A DNA stretch of 25,032 nucleotides from Succinatimonas sp. UBA7265 (GTDB lineage: Bacteria > Pseudomonadota > Gammaproteobacteria > Enterobacterales > Succinivibrionaceae): the NCBI GenBank assembly GCA_002473165.1, contig DKSD01000082.1, forward strand, positions 1-25,032, read 5' to 3'. Position 1 is the stretch's first letter. Each line of letters begins with the position of its first letter. This document shows positions 1-8,274 of this stretch, one piece after another. Both the position numbers and the translations under genes were made by a program. Below the pieces are notes generated by a model, which was not told where the DNA came from, did not search any database, and saw only the letters and a program-made list of their open reading frames with translations.

Positions 1-152
1 TTTTTTCCTAAATCAACTATAGAGAACCATGGCTCTTTTGGTTTCAGAGCTGTGTCAAAAGCATGCCCGATCTTTCAATTTTTTCCGGGGCGGCGGCTTC
101 GGCTTCGTTCAGGCAACTGAATTTACACCACTAACTTGCGCGGCATTATTTT

Positions 153-716
153 TTGGAGTATCTGCTTGACTGCCTTGAAAACAATACCAGTCTTTCTCAG
201 GATGTAATTAAAAATTTTCACCGTTGCATTTGTAAAGACGTAGTTGAGCACCGCGCTGGAGAATACAAGAAAGTTCCGAACATAATCCTTGGAGCAAGTT
301 TTAATACTGTTCAGCCTTATGCCGTTCCGACAGCGCTTGAAAACTGGATCACCGACTGCAAAGCTCAGTTTGAACATGCAAACAGCATCAGGGAAAACCT
401 GGAAGCAATTTGCCGCCAGCATCTTAAGTTCGAGATGATCCACCCGTTTCCTGACGGGAACGGCCGAGTCGGCCGCGCCCTGATGGTGTTTCAGTGTCTG
501 AAGCTTGGTTACCCTCCCTGCGTGATCAGGGTCGAAGACCGGGGCGAATACATCGATGCCCTGAACAACCAGGACATCAAAAAGCTGACCGGCTACTGTT
601 TTGATTTGTGCTGCAGCGCAGCGCAAAGGATCATCAACGGCGGTTTTATCGCCGGGAACGGCGTCTCCGGATGTTTTACCCTTAATTTGGATGGTTTTGT
701 CAAAAAAGCAAATTAG
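153..716 (+). CDS. Fic domain protein, N-terminally truncated
   Basis: Fic proteins transfer AMP or another phosphate-containing group to target proteins. The core motif HPFPDGNGRVGR is intact at about residues 97-108, with the catalytic His and the anion-binding GNGR. Upstream is the usual substrate-flap segment (GEYKKVPNIILG, residues 36-47). The frame is closed by a stop at 132-134 and the first usable codon is a TTG at 153 with no clear ribosome site. The N-terminal Fic_N part, where the inhibitory (S/T)xxxE(G/N) helix often sits, is missing. The 130 bases to the left do not encode it in any frame I read. The gene is therefore probably a 5'-truncated remnant, or it continues across a rearrangement. 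Family is certain; function of this copy is doubtful. Confidence 0.75.
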   Translation: MEYLLDCLENNTSLSQDVIKNFHRCICKDVVEHRAGEYKKVPNIILGASFNTVQPYAVPTALENWITDCKAQFEHANSIRENLEAICRQHLKFEMIHPFPDGNGRVGRALMVFQCLKLGYPPCVIRVEDRGEYIDALNNQDIKKLTGYCFDLCCSAAQRIINGGFIAGNGVSGCFTLNLDGFVKKAN

Positions 717-778
717 CTCCGCAAAGCCGGCCCGGCGGGACTGCTCAGGATTATCTATGCAAAATAAACAGTAAAATC

Positions 779-2077
779 ATGAAGCAGCGTACATTCGACA
801 TAAGCAAAGCGGTCTACTTCACAAAGGGCAACCGCCTTGAGGCAGTGACCGCCCAAGGCGGTGTGCCTGAGTCGGTGTGGAAGACCTACAGTTCATTTGC
901 CAACACCGAAGGAGGGATCATCCTCCTCGGCGCGGAAGACACGGAAGACCATCGCTTTGTGGTTGAAGGCGTGAACGATCCGCGCAGGCTCATCTCTGAG
1001 ATCCGGGATCACGTCAGCGAACGTCAGCAAGTGAGCGTGAACCTCCTCACCGAGCGTATGGTGCATGCTGAAAAGCTAGACGGCAAAAGCATCGTGGTGG
1101 TAGAGGTGCCCAAAGCCGAGCCTGCCCTGCGGCCTGTATATCTGAACCAGAACCCGGAAGAGTGCACCTATCGCCGGAGCATCGATGGCGACTTGCGATG
1201 CGGCAGAAAGCAGCTCGCGGCAATGTATTGCGAAGCCTCAGGGCTGACGGCCGATCAGCAGATTCTCTCCAATCTCGGGATGTCAGTATTCTGCAAGAGC
1301 ACCGTCAAAGCCTATCGCGACCGGTTTCACGCATTCCGCGGCAGCCACATATGGAATGATTGCGATGACGAGCGGTTCCTGCGCAATATCGGGGCCGCGG
1401 TCCTGTCACCTGAAGACCGCAAATACCATCCCACCCTGGCAGGCCTGATCATGTTCGGCCGTGACCCCGAGATCGTGAAAATACTGCCACAGTATTCCCT
1501 GGAATACCGGGAGGAATTCGCTCCTCAGGCGCGCCGGACTTACCGCCTTGCCTCTTCCTCAGGCCACTGGAGCGGCAACGTCTTTGACTTCTTCAGGCAG
1601 GTCTGTCCCCGCCTAGGCCAGGATCTGAGCGCACCCTTTGCGTTCAAAGACAGGGTCGCGCGCGCAGACGAGTCGCACAGTCACCGCGCCCTCAGAGAGC
1701 TGCTGTTAAATGCGCTGGCCCACGGCGACTATCGCGGCGAGCAAGGCTCTGTCATCATCAACAGCCCGAATGGCATCACCATTGCCAACCCCGGGGATCT
1801 GCGGGTAGACCTTAAAACAGCCCTTAAAGGCGGCGTTTCCGATCCGCGCAATCCGCTCATCATGCGCATGTTCACTCTGGCAGGCTTTGGCGATCGCGCC
1901 GGATACGGTATGAGCGATGCCGTGGCAACAATGCGAGAAGAGGTGAATGCTGATGTGAGTTATGGCGTGGATCTTAATCCTGCCAGAACAACGCTGAAGA
2001 TTCATTTCAGTCATGTCCTTCCCTTCCATCCGGAGCACAGCGGCGCCGTTGAAAAATCGGCGGTAAACCGGCGGTAA
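779..2077 (+). CDS. AlbA_2 (Schlafen-like) and HATPase_c_4 protein
   Basis: The protein (432 aa) has the architecture of COG2865 'predicted transcriptional regulators'. An N-terminal AlbA_2/Schlafen-type nucleic-acid-binding domain (about residues 18-150) has the conserved FANTEGGIILLGAED. A GHKL-type ATPase-like domain follows (about 300-400), with the N-box ELLLNALAHGDY, then IANPGDLR and FGDRAGYGM. Family members usually end in a winged helix, but this one stops at SAVNRR. The stop lies inside a tandem repeat that continues past it, so the C-terminus looks lost or variable. The substrate is unknown; related proteins occur in accessory and defence-associated regions. It lies 62 bp after the Fic remnant and converges on a second protein of the same class. 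Confidence 0.85.
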   Translation: MKQRTFDISKAVYFTKGNRLEAVTAQGGVPESVWKTYSSFANTEGGIILLGAEDTEDHRFVVEGVNDPRRLISEIRDHVSERQQVSVNLLTERMVHAEKLDGKSIVVVEVPKAEPALRPVYLNQNPEECTYRRSIDGDLRCGRKQLAAMYCEASGLTADQQILSNLGMSVFCKSTVKAYRDRFHAFRGSHIWNDCDDERFLRNIGAAVLSPEDRKYHPTLAGLIMFGRDPEIVKILPQYSLEYREEFAPQARRTYRLASSSGHWSGNVFDFFRQVCPRLGQDLSAPFAFKDRVARADESHSHRALRELLLNALAHGDYRGEQGSVIINSPNGITIANPGDLRVDLKTALKGGVSDPRNPLIMRMFTLAGFGDRAGYGMSDAVATMREEVNADVSYGVDLNPARTTLKIHFSHVLPFHPEHSGAVEKSAVNRR

Positions 2078-2155
2078 ATCAGGACATCGGCGGTAAACCG
2101 GCGGTAAACCGGCGACAAAAGGTCCGATCGGCGATAAAAGGTCCGATCGGCGAAA
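2056..2155 (+). repeat. Tandem repeats at the 3' end of the AlbA_2 gene
   Basis: A 23-bp unit containing cggcggtaaaccggcggtaa occurs at 2056-2078 and again at 2086-2108, a 30-bp period. It is followed by two 19-bp units (ggcgacaaaaggtccgatc at 2111-2129 and ggcgataaaaggtccgatc at 2130-2148) and a partial third. The gene's stop codon is the last TAA of the first unit. In the gene's frame each unit reads SAVNRR-stop, while a neighbouring frame stays open to about 2304. Confidence 0.85.
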
Positions 2156-2305
2156 ACGCCAACTGTCGCGGAAATCAGACGGTCTCCGGGTTATCAGTCA
2201 CGATGCCGATGTCAAGCCTGGCGCCGGTAACGCGCGTGGCAGATTGCCGGCCTGACACAGAGCCCTTTACCTTGATAAGCGGTTATATGCTGTGTTTACA
2301 GTAAG

Positions 2306-3823
2306 TTATGTGCTTTTACGATAACGCAGGTTCTTTTGAGCGTCAGGCGCGCTCTCGAGGATCCCGCCTGCGGCCATCAGGTTCACATTGTCCCTGAGCT
2401 TTTTGCTGCTCCCCCTGTATCCCAGAGCTTTTGCAAGCTCCGTAAGCGTCAGGCACTTGATGCCCAGCGCCTCAAGGATCCGCTCCTGATATTTGTTTTG
2501 CCTTTGAGCGCGCCTGTCGATGAATTCAGGATGGATCGAGATAATCACCGTCAGATAAGAGCGCTCAGGATCCGTCAGAAATTGCAGCCGCGGCGAGCCG
2601 TTATGCTTTAACGAGCGGTAAGCATTCGCAAAGCCGGCGTTGCGCGTCCCGAGCAAGCCGAGTTCTCTGAGGAAGCCGCCGATGCGGCGGTTACGGCAAA
2701 CCCTGACCCGGATCTCGCCTTTTTCAATATCAGCGTCCGTAATGCCGCGCTCAAAGCCCGGGAGACTCGTGATCTCCATTTGCGTGCGGGTAACCCTTAC
2801 AGTAACGGGTTCCTGGACTTGATATGACCTGTGGCAGACCGCGTTGGTGAGGATCTCCTCGACTGCCGGATACGGATAGTTCCAGATGCGGTCGGCATCA
2901 GCCCGATCGCCGTGCTTGATCACCCGCACCGCCAGGATGTAATTCTTGATGTAGGCGAGGGCGCAGGCGAGCTGGTGCTGCAGCGTTCCCGTGAAGATCT
3001 TCTCCGTCATCCTGTCGCCGGTCGCGTCGGGGATATCGACGACCTCGATCCGCGCATAGCGAAAATAGCGCTGCGGATCAGCGCCGAACATCAAAAGCCC
3101 GACGTTCCTTGGCCTGCGGTTTTCAGGCGGGCCGTCGAGCAGTTGCAGATCGTCTGCCAGATCCTCGAGCGTCTTGCAGTCAAACTGCGCTGCAAGGGGG
3201 CTGTCTGTTTTGCGCAGATGGTCGCGGATCAGCTCAAGATCCAAATCCTCAAGGCGCGCCGCCAGATTGGGCCGATCGTCAAAGGGGATCACCGAGGAAA
3301 CGCAAAACAGATCCTGCTCCTCCTGAGGGGAGGCGGCGACGGTATCAGAGAGAGCGCGGATGTAACAGCGCCGGTCCGCGCGAGGCCTTTTGGGATCCTC
3401 AGGGGCGGTGTAAGGGCGCCCGAACCCGCCGCCGCAGCGCAGCACGATCAGATGCCTGCCCTCATACAGCACGCGTTCTGCCTGCGGCTCATATAAAGGC
3501 TCAATAAGCCTGCACAAAGCGCGCAGTTCTTTGAGCATGCCGCCGGTGCGACCGCTCATAAGGCCTTTTACCGGGAGCTTCGCTGTTCCGTTCTCCGCTG
3601 CAGCGCCCAACACGATATAGCCGCCGCCGAGGTTTTCAAGATCATTGGCAAAGGCGCAGACCGTATGCAACACAGAAAGCGGCTCAAGATCAGGAAAGAA
3701 CGCCACCCTGTCAGGCTCGACTGATTGTCCCGTGATGAGCTTGCCGATATTTACCGCAATTGCAATGTTTTTTTTCCGTATGTCCGCTGAATTTCCTGCT
3801 GGTCGAAGATGAGTATCCGTCAC
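2306..3823 (-). CDS. AlbA_2 and HATPase_c_4 protein with C-terminal winged helix
   Basis: This 505-aa protein is a diverged relative of the gene facing it. The N-terminal AlbA_2-like domain (about 50-170) is recognisable by FANDLENLGGGYIVLGA. The GHKL-like ATPase domain (about 315-420) has PAVEEILTNAVCHRSY and LLGTRNAGFANA. The C-terminal 70 residues, including LTLTELAKALGYRG, look like a winged-helix DNA-binding domain, which the neighbour lacks. The start is a GTG (VTDTHLR). The start codon overlaps a cluster of palindromes that could be its operator. Likely a regulator or nucleic-acid-acting protein; target unknown. Confidence 0.82.
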   Translation of the reverse strand: MTDTHLRPAGNSADIRKKNIAIAVNIGKLITGQSVEPDRVAFFPDLEPLSVLHTVCAFANDLENLGGGYIVLGAAAENGTAKLPVKGLMSGRTGGMLKELRALCRLIEPLYEPQAERVLYEGRHLIVLRCGGGFGRPYTAPEDPKRPRADRRCYIRALSDTVAASPQEEQDLFCVSSVIPFDDRPNLAARLEDLDLELIRDHLRKTDSPLAAQFDCKTLEDLADDLQLLDGPPENRRPRNVGLLMFGADPQRYFRYARIEVVDIPDATGDRMTEKIFTGTLQHQLACALAYIKNYILAVRVIKHGDRADADRIWNYPYPAVEEILTNAVCHRSYQVQEPVTVRVTRTQMEITSLPGFERGITDADIEKGEIRVRVCRNRRIGGFLRELGLLGTRNAGFANAYRSLKHNGSPRLQFLTDPERSYLTVIISIHPEFIDRRAQRQNKYQERILEALGIKCLTLTELAKALGYRGSSKKLRDNVNLMAAGGILESAPDAQKNLRYRKST

Positions 3824-3874
3824 TCGACAAAGTTTTGTCCAGTGCTCGACAGTTTAACTGTCGAATCTGTCGAG
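3823..3874. promoter_or_regulatory. Cluster of GACA/TGTC palindromes at a start codon
   Basis: Three inverted repeats overlap here. gacaaa-gt-tttgtc is at 3826-3839. cgacagtt-t-aactgtcg is at 3847-3863. ctcgacag at 3845-3852 pairs with ctgtcgag at 3867-3874. All share the half-site TGTCGA or GACA. They lie in the 93-bp gap between the 424-aa gene and the GTG start of the downstream AlbA_2 gene, where autoregulation by its winged helix would be natural. Sites are seen; the regulator is inferred. Confidence 0.5.
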
Positions 3875-3916
3875 CGGATCGCGCAGGGGGCTTTTGCGCA
3901 GTTTGTTTCAGCTATG

Positions 3917-5191
3917 TTAAGCGCCGTTTAAGATCTTCAAACGGTTCACCGTCCCCGGATGGCAGCGCCGCCCCTGCCACAGAGCCTGGCGCTGCCTGAG
4001 ATCAGAAGAGGGGCGCACGAGACGGCACTGCGGCAGCTTGCGGTGCTGCAAGACTGCCCGCGCCAGCATCTCCTGCCGCTCGGTAAGGCCACAGAGCGCC
4101 GCAGCTCTTTCCGCGCCGGTCTTTCCCTCAAGCCCCGCCACCTTTTTGCAGGCGATGATGAAATCGTCGAGCGTCTCGCGCTGCGAAGCGGTGGGCCGCT
4201 TCAGCCGCCGCCATTTCCTTTTAAGCAGCAGCGCCCGCTCAAGCAGCGCTTCAGGCGCGATGATTTCTTCAGTGCTGTCTTTGCAAAAAAAGCCCTCAGG
4301 CAGCCCGAGCGCTTCGCCTATGCCCGACACCGCCTTGCCCCGCGACTTTGAGAGGCGCTCAAGGCGCTTGACGCGCCTGCCGCGCAGCTCGCGCAGCACC
4401 AGGCTCAGATGCCCGCCCGCGCGCTCCGACCAGTCACAGCGCGCCGCGCTTACCGCGGCGTAAAGCCACAGCGATTGCCTGGGAAGCCGGCGCCTTTTGC
4501 TGTTGCGCAGCTCAGGCGTGGTCGCGCCTAAGAGCTGATCGAGCGCGCGCAGATCGCCCTCAAGGGGCCTGACCCTGGGCTCAAGCACAGGATCATTTGC
4601 ACAGAACAGCTCATCAAGCGCCCGGCGGTGGAAAGCCGCCGGGTTGCTGCTCCACAAAAGCGCGGTCTTCTCAAAGGAAATCCCCAGCAGGCGCCGCGCC
4701 CGCTGCGCCGCTTCAAGATCCTCAGCATCCAAAGGCGCGCAGCCTGCAAGATAAGGCAGCCCGTCGCCGCGGTGTTGGAGCTCAAGCCTTAGAAGCCAGT
4801 CAAAGAGCTGATCGCGAGGACTCAGCGGCATTGAGAGCTCATCGCCGTCCCAGAGCGCCTCAGAACCCGGCCAGATCGCAGGCAACGGGCGCATACGGGT
4901 GCATATCTTCAGAACCTGACGGGCATTAAGAGGGTTAATGTCATAGCGCCAAGGCTCAAGGCACGCGGTCTCAAGGAAGCGAAGCCCCTCTTTGCCGTTG
5001 AGCGAGAGCGAGGCGGTGTCATCGCCGATGAGATCCCAAAGGCCGCAATCCTGCAAAAACGCGATGGCCTCAAAATGCCTGTCATCTGCAAGTGTGCTGT
5101 CGCGCTCCATAAACCGCCCTTTTAAGCTTCCGAAAAAATTTTGTTGAGAAGATTTATCACTTCCCCGCCGACGCCGCGCAAAGTGCTTCAT
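3917..5191 (-). CDS. Hypothetical protein, 424 aa
   Basis: I do not recognise this protein. It is soluble, with no signal peptide or membrane segment, and very rich in Arg and Leu. The C-terminal half is strongly basic and probably helical. No Walker, HTH or nuclease motif stands out. An alternative start at Met28 (5110, MERDSTLADD) has a plausible AAGGG upstream and may be the real one. It is transcribed away from the TraD gene with a 239-bp shared upstream region holding a 29-bp palindrome, so it may belong to the same mobile-element remnant. GC-rich codon use matches the TraD gene. Confidence 0.7.
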   Translation of the reverse strand: MKHFARRRRGSDKSSQQNFFGSLKGRFMERDSTLADDRHFEAIAFLQDCGLWDLIGDDTASLSLNGKEGLRFLETACLEPWRYDINPLNARQVLKICTRMRPLPAIWPGSEALWDGDELSMPLSPRDQLFDWLLRLELQHRGDGLPYLAGCAPLDAEDLEAAQRARRLLGISFEKTALLWSSNPAAFHRRALDELFCANDPVLEPRVRPLEGDLRALDQLLGATTPELRNSKRRRLPRQSLWLYAAVSAARCDWSERAGGHLSLVLRELRGRRVKRLERLSKSRGKAVSGIGEALGLPEGFFCKDSTEEIIAPEALLERALLLKRKWRRLKRPTASQRETLDDFIIACKKVAGLEGKTGAERAAALCGLTERQEMLARAVLQHRKLPQCRLVRPSSDLRQRQALWQGRRCHPGTVNRLKILNGA

Positions 5192-5301
5192 ATCACGATC
5201 ATCAAATACTCTTTTGATCTCACAGCAAAATACGGCTGATTTTCCCGCTTTTGCGCGCAGCGCAGGCGCGGATCATAGCAGATCCGAAAATCCCCTTTGC
5301 A

Positions 5302-5330
5302 GGAAAAACGTGCACGCTGCACGCTTTTCC
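5302..5330. promoter_or_regulatory. 29-bp palindrome between divergent genes
   Basis: The arms ggaaaaacgtgca and tgcacgcttttcc flank a 3-base centre, with 12 of 13 positions paired. It sits near the middle of the region between the 424-aa gene and the TraD gene, where a repressor could control both. A second, shorter inverted repeat (gatctgc at 5358-5364 and gcagatc at 5381-5387) lies in the TraD leader. Confidence 0.5.
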
Positions 5331-5430
5331 CAAAAGCCGAATTTTCACTTTGGCATGATCTGCCCCCGCGGCGGCAGGGAGCAGATCTTCCAGCGCCGCG
5401 TGTTTCGGTTTCAGAAGTGAAGGAGGTTTT

Positions 5431-7242
5431 GTGGGAGAGTTTTCCGATGTGAATTTTGCCCGCCCGAGGGCGGGAGTCTGGTCTTTGGCGATCCTGGGTT
5501 TTCAGGCAACGCTGCTCTTTACGCTCAGCTGGCCGTTCTCCGCGGCCGACTGGGCGCTGTTTGCGATCTCGCTTATCCTGCCCGCGCCGCATTTTAGGGT
5601 GATCGAGCGCCTCTGCGCCGCGCGCGGCCTCAAAAAGCCCGAGATCTTAAAGCTTGAGGATCTCAAAGCGCTCATGCAGGAACACCCGCAGCAGGTGCTT
5701 TTGGGCAGAGGCTTTGTCTTCAAACCAAGGCACTCGCGCCTTTTGCGCGAGCGCCTCATCCGCGGCCTGACCCCGGCGCCCTCAGGGCACGGCAGCCTTG
5801 ATCTGCACACGCTGGCGCTCAAAAACCGCGAAAGCGTGTGGGCAAAGGTCAAAGATCTCAGCGCCCACACGCTGATCTTCGGGACGACAGGCGCGGGCAA
5901 GACGAGGCTCTTTGAGCTCCTGGCAGCCCAGGCCGTGCTGCGCGGGGACAGCGTTGTCGTCTTTGACCCCAAAGGCGACGACGGCCTGCGCGACACGCTC
6001 AAAGCCGCCTGCGCCCTTGCATCGCGCTCAGGCGATTTCTTAAGCGTCGATCTGCTGCGCCCTGATGAGAGCGAGGCATGGGATCCTTTGGGCAGCTACC
6101 GCTCGCCTGCCGAGATCGGCGATCGCGTCTCCTCGCTCATGGCAGGCGACGGCGGGGCCGCGTCGTTTAAGGCCTACGCCAACACGGCGGTAAGCGCGGC
6201 CGCGGGCGCGCTCGAGCTGTGCGGCCGGGAGGTCACCGTAAGCGCCATCCGCGATCTGCTAAGCGACTCGGATGCGCTGTTAAACATCGCCAAGGACTAC
6301 TTCCGCGATTTCACCGCCGAGCGCGCTCTCACCGAGGTGAGCGTCTATTTTGAGCGGATCTGCCAAAAAGGCGGCCCCAAAGCCGACGCGCTGCGCGGCT
6401 TTTACGACTGGCTCTCCGGCACCGGGCTGCACCCGCGCGATCCCAGGCTCGATCTCATCTTCACGGTGCTGCGCTATGACAAAGCCTATTACTCGAAGAT
6501 CAGCGCCGGCGCCATGCCGATCTTAAGCTCGCTGTGCTCAGGCCCGCTTGCAAGGCTGCTCTCATCGGGAAAAGGCAAATCATTTTCCGAGATCTTAAAA
6601 GGAGGCTCCGTCACGTACGTGAGCCTCGGATCGCTTAACGATCACACCGCAGGCTCGGCTTTAGGGCGCCTGATGCTTGCCGATCTCGCCTCCTGTGCCG
6701 GCAAGATCTACGCCGAAGGCCCAGCGCCCCAGGCTCCGAAGCGCGTGAGCGTGTTCATCGACGAGGCCGCGGAGCTCGTGTGCGAGTCCATGGTGCAGCT
6801 GCTCAACAAATCGCGCGGCGCCGGCTTTGCCGTGACGCTCGCGACCCAGACGGTCGCCGATCTCGAGGCGCGCGGCGGCAGCCGGGCGCTGGCCTTCCAG
6901 ATCATGGGCAACTGCAACAGCCTCATCAGCCTGCGCGTCATCGATGCCGAGACGGCGAACGCCGCCGTGGCCGCGCTGCCTGAGACCGCGAAGACCGATC
7001 GCTCGATCTCCCATGGCGTCCCGGAGCGCGATCCGCACCTTGAAGGCGGCAGCCGCAGCCGCTCGGCCTCGTTCTCCGAGGCTGCGCTGATCCCGCCCGG
7101 CGCCCTCGCGGCGCTGCCCGATTTGGAGTATGTCGCGCGCCTTGCTGACGGCAGGACGGTTAAAGGACGCCTGCCCGTTCTCAGCCGCGCCATGCCGCCT
7201 GCAAATCCGCGCTCAGGCCTGGTTCAGGGAGCTTTGTCATGA
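5431..7242 (+). CDS. traD: TraD-type conjugative coupling ATPase (ICE class)
   Basis: Type IV coupling proteins are inner-membrane ATPases that bring relaxase-bound DNA to the secretion channel. Two hydrophobic stretches at about 17-35 and 40-52 give the N-terminal anchor. Walker A is GTTGAGKT (151-158), followed by VVVFDPKGD (176-183), and Walker B is FIDEAAEL (442-449). The late TraM-recognition/TraG segment includes ATQTVADLEA. At 603 aa it fits the SXT/PFGI-1 class of TraD. The GTG start is set by an AAGGAGG at 5420-5426. It overlaps the next gene by ATGA. No relaxase, integrase or pilus gene lies in the window, so this seems to be an isolated conjugation pair. Confidence 0.88.
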   Translation: MGEFSDVNFARPRAGVWSLAILGFQATLLFTLSWPFSAADWALFAISLILPAPHFRVIERLCAARGLKKPEILKLEDLKALMQEHPQQVLLGRGFVFKPRHSRLLRERLIRGLTPAPSGHGSLDLHTLALKNRESVWAKVKDLSAHTLIFGTTGAGKTRLFELLAAQAVLRGDSVVVFDPKGDDGLRDTLKAACALASRSGDFLSVDLLRPDESEAWDPLGSYRSPAEIGDRVSSLMAGDGGAASFKAYANTAVSAAAGALELCGREVTVSAIRDLLSDSDALLNIAKDYFRDFTAERALTEVSVYFERICQKGGPKADALRGFYDWLSGTGLHPRDPRLDLIFTVLRYDKAYYSKISAGAMPILSSLCSGPLARLLSSGKGKSFSEILKGGSVTYVSLGSLNDHTAGSALGRLMLADLASCAGKIYAEGPAPQAPKRVSVFIDEAAELVCESMVQLLNKSRGAGFAVTLATQTVADLEARGGSRALAFQIMGNCNSLISLRVIDAETANAAVAALPETAKTDRSISHGVPERDPHLEGGSRSRSASFSEAALIPPGALAALPDLEYVARLADGRTVKGRLPVLSRAMPPANPRSGLVQGALS

Positions 7243-7778
7243 TCCTGTTTGCGTTGTTTTACCGTTTAATCTTCATCATGCTCGGGATCGCCATGCTCGT
7301 CGTGATCCTCATGTCCGCGCGCGCCCCCGGCATCGCCTGGCGCGAGCGCGAGAAACTGCTGGATTTTTTGGGCGTCTCGGCGCGCGAACCGCTAAACCAG
7401 GTGCTCGCCTGGCTGCACACCGGCGGCGGCGGCTTTGGCCAGGCTTTTGACTGCATGGGCGCCTATGATCTCTACACGCTCATGAGCATGCGCCTTGCCG
7501 TGCCGGCACTCGCCTGCGCCGCGCCCATGGCAGCGCTCTTTGCCCTCGCCTTCGTATCGTTCGTCTACAAACGCGCCGAATGCGCCTGGGGGCTGCGCTC
7601 GCTTTACGCGACGCGCAGGATGCTGTCAATTGCCACAGGGGTGCTGCTCTTTGCGCTCCTGTGCGCGGCGCTGCAGACGGGCAAACCGGTGTCGCACGTT
7701 ACCGCTTTGTGCGAGTTCGCACTCTGCGCGGTGACAGGCGCCAGGCTGGCGCTGAGTTTTGCCGGAGGGGGCAGGTGA
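7239..7778 (+). CDS. DUF4400 integrative-element membrane protein
   Basis: The 179-aa protein has four predicted membrane helices, at about 5-25, 88-112, 130-147 and 153-172. It matches in size and layout the PFL_4697/DUF4400 family that accompanies traD in PFGI-1-type integrative conjugative elements. Its start overlaps the traD stop, so the two are translationally coupled, and the linkage supports the assignment. Its exact role in conjugation is not established. The family call rests on topology, sequence impression and neighbour. Confidence 0.75.
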   Translation: MILFALFYRLIFIMLGIAMLVVILMSARAPGIAWREREKLLDFLGVSAREPLNQVLAWLHTGGGGFGQAFDCMGAYDLYTLMSMRLAVPALACAAPMAALFALAFVSFVYKRAECAWGLRSLYATRRMLSIATGVLLFALLCAALQTGKPVSHVTALCEFALCAVTGARLALSFAGGGR

Positions 7779-7836
7779 TCGCGCTTTTAAGGCGGGGCTT
7801 TATAATTGCAGAGGAATTTTTGCACAGGAATGTCCC

Positions 7837-8274
7837 ATGTCTTTATCCCGTCTCAGCTCATTTATTCTGGCGCTCGCCGTCGCTTTTTTCTGCCTCTCAG
7901 GCTGCGGCAAATCCGAAACCGCCACGCCTGAGAGCGTGGCCTGCGAGCTTGTGAGCGCCGCCTACACCGGCGACACCGCAAAGGTCTTCTCCATGCTCAA
8001 ATTAAACAAGGCCGTGCCTAATGACGCGCCTGATCGCGAGAAGCTTCAGGAGTTCATGGGCAAGCTCGGCTCGGCCTTTGAGGAGCTCAAACACGACACC
8101 ATCAAAAAAGGCGGCATCGCCTCGGTCAAAGCGGTAAAAACCGAATATACCGAGGATCGCCAGGACGCCGCGGTGACCGTGGAGGTGAGCTACAAGAAAG
8201 CAGGGACGAAGCCTGACACCCAGCAGGTAAAGCTGCATTACACCGGCTCCATCTGGGAGGCGGTGCTGCTCTGA
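7837..8274 (+). CDS. DUF4878-like lipoprotein
   Basis: I place the start at ATG 7837, not at an in-frame upstream codon at 7759. From there the protein begins MSLSRLSSFI, has a hydrophobic core and ends in the lipobox LSGC (Cys23). An AGGA lies 7 bases before it, and a perfect TATAAT is at 7801-7806 with a poor -35. The mature 120 residues (ESVACELVSAAYTGD, then alternating strands ending in a conserved Trp) look like the NTF2-like DUF4878 fold found in small exported lipoproteins. It follows the DUF4400 gene by 58 bp but has its own promoter-like site, so it need not belong to the element. Confidence 0.8.
   Translation: MSLSRLSSFILALAVAFFCLSGCGKSETATPESVACELVSAAYTGDTAKVFSMLKLNKAVPNDAPDREKLQEFMGKLGSAFEELKHDTIKKGGIASVKAVKTEYTEDRQDAAVTVEVSYKKAGTKPDTQQVKLHYTGSIWEAVLL

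Noticed and set aside
2831..3507. Plus-strand frames of 132-221 codons
   Set aside because: Both are opposite the AlbA_2/HATPase gene, which has clear domain motifs. They are shadows of GC-rich codon bias.
5502..7193. Minus-strand frames opposite traD
   Set aside because: The plus-strand product has Walker A and B and family-wide similarity. The antisense frames are low-complexity Arg/Ala/Ser.
7759..7836. Longer N-terminus for the lipoprotein
   Set aside because: The extension overlaps the DUF4400 gene and would bury the signal peptide and lipobox. ATG 7837 gives a normal lipoprotein start.
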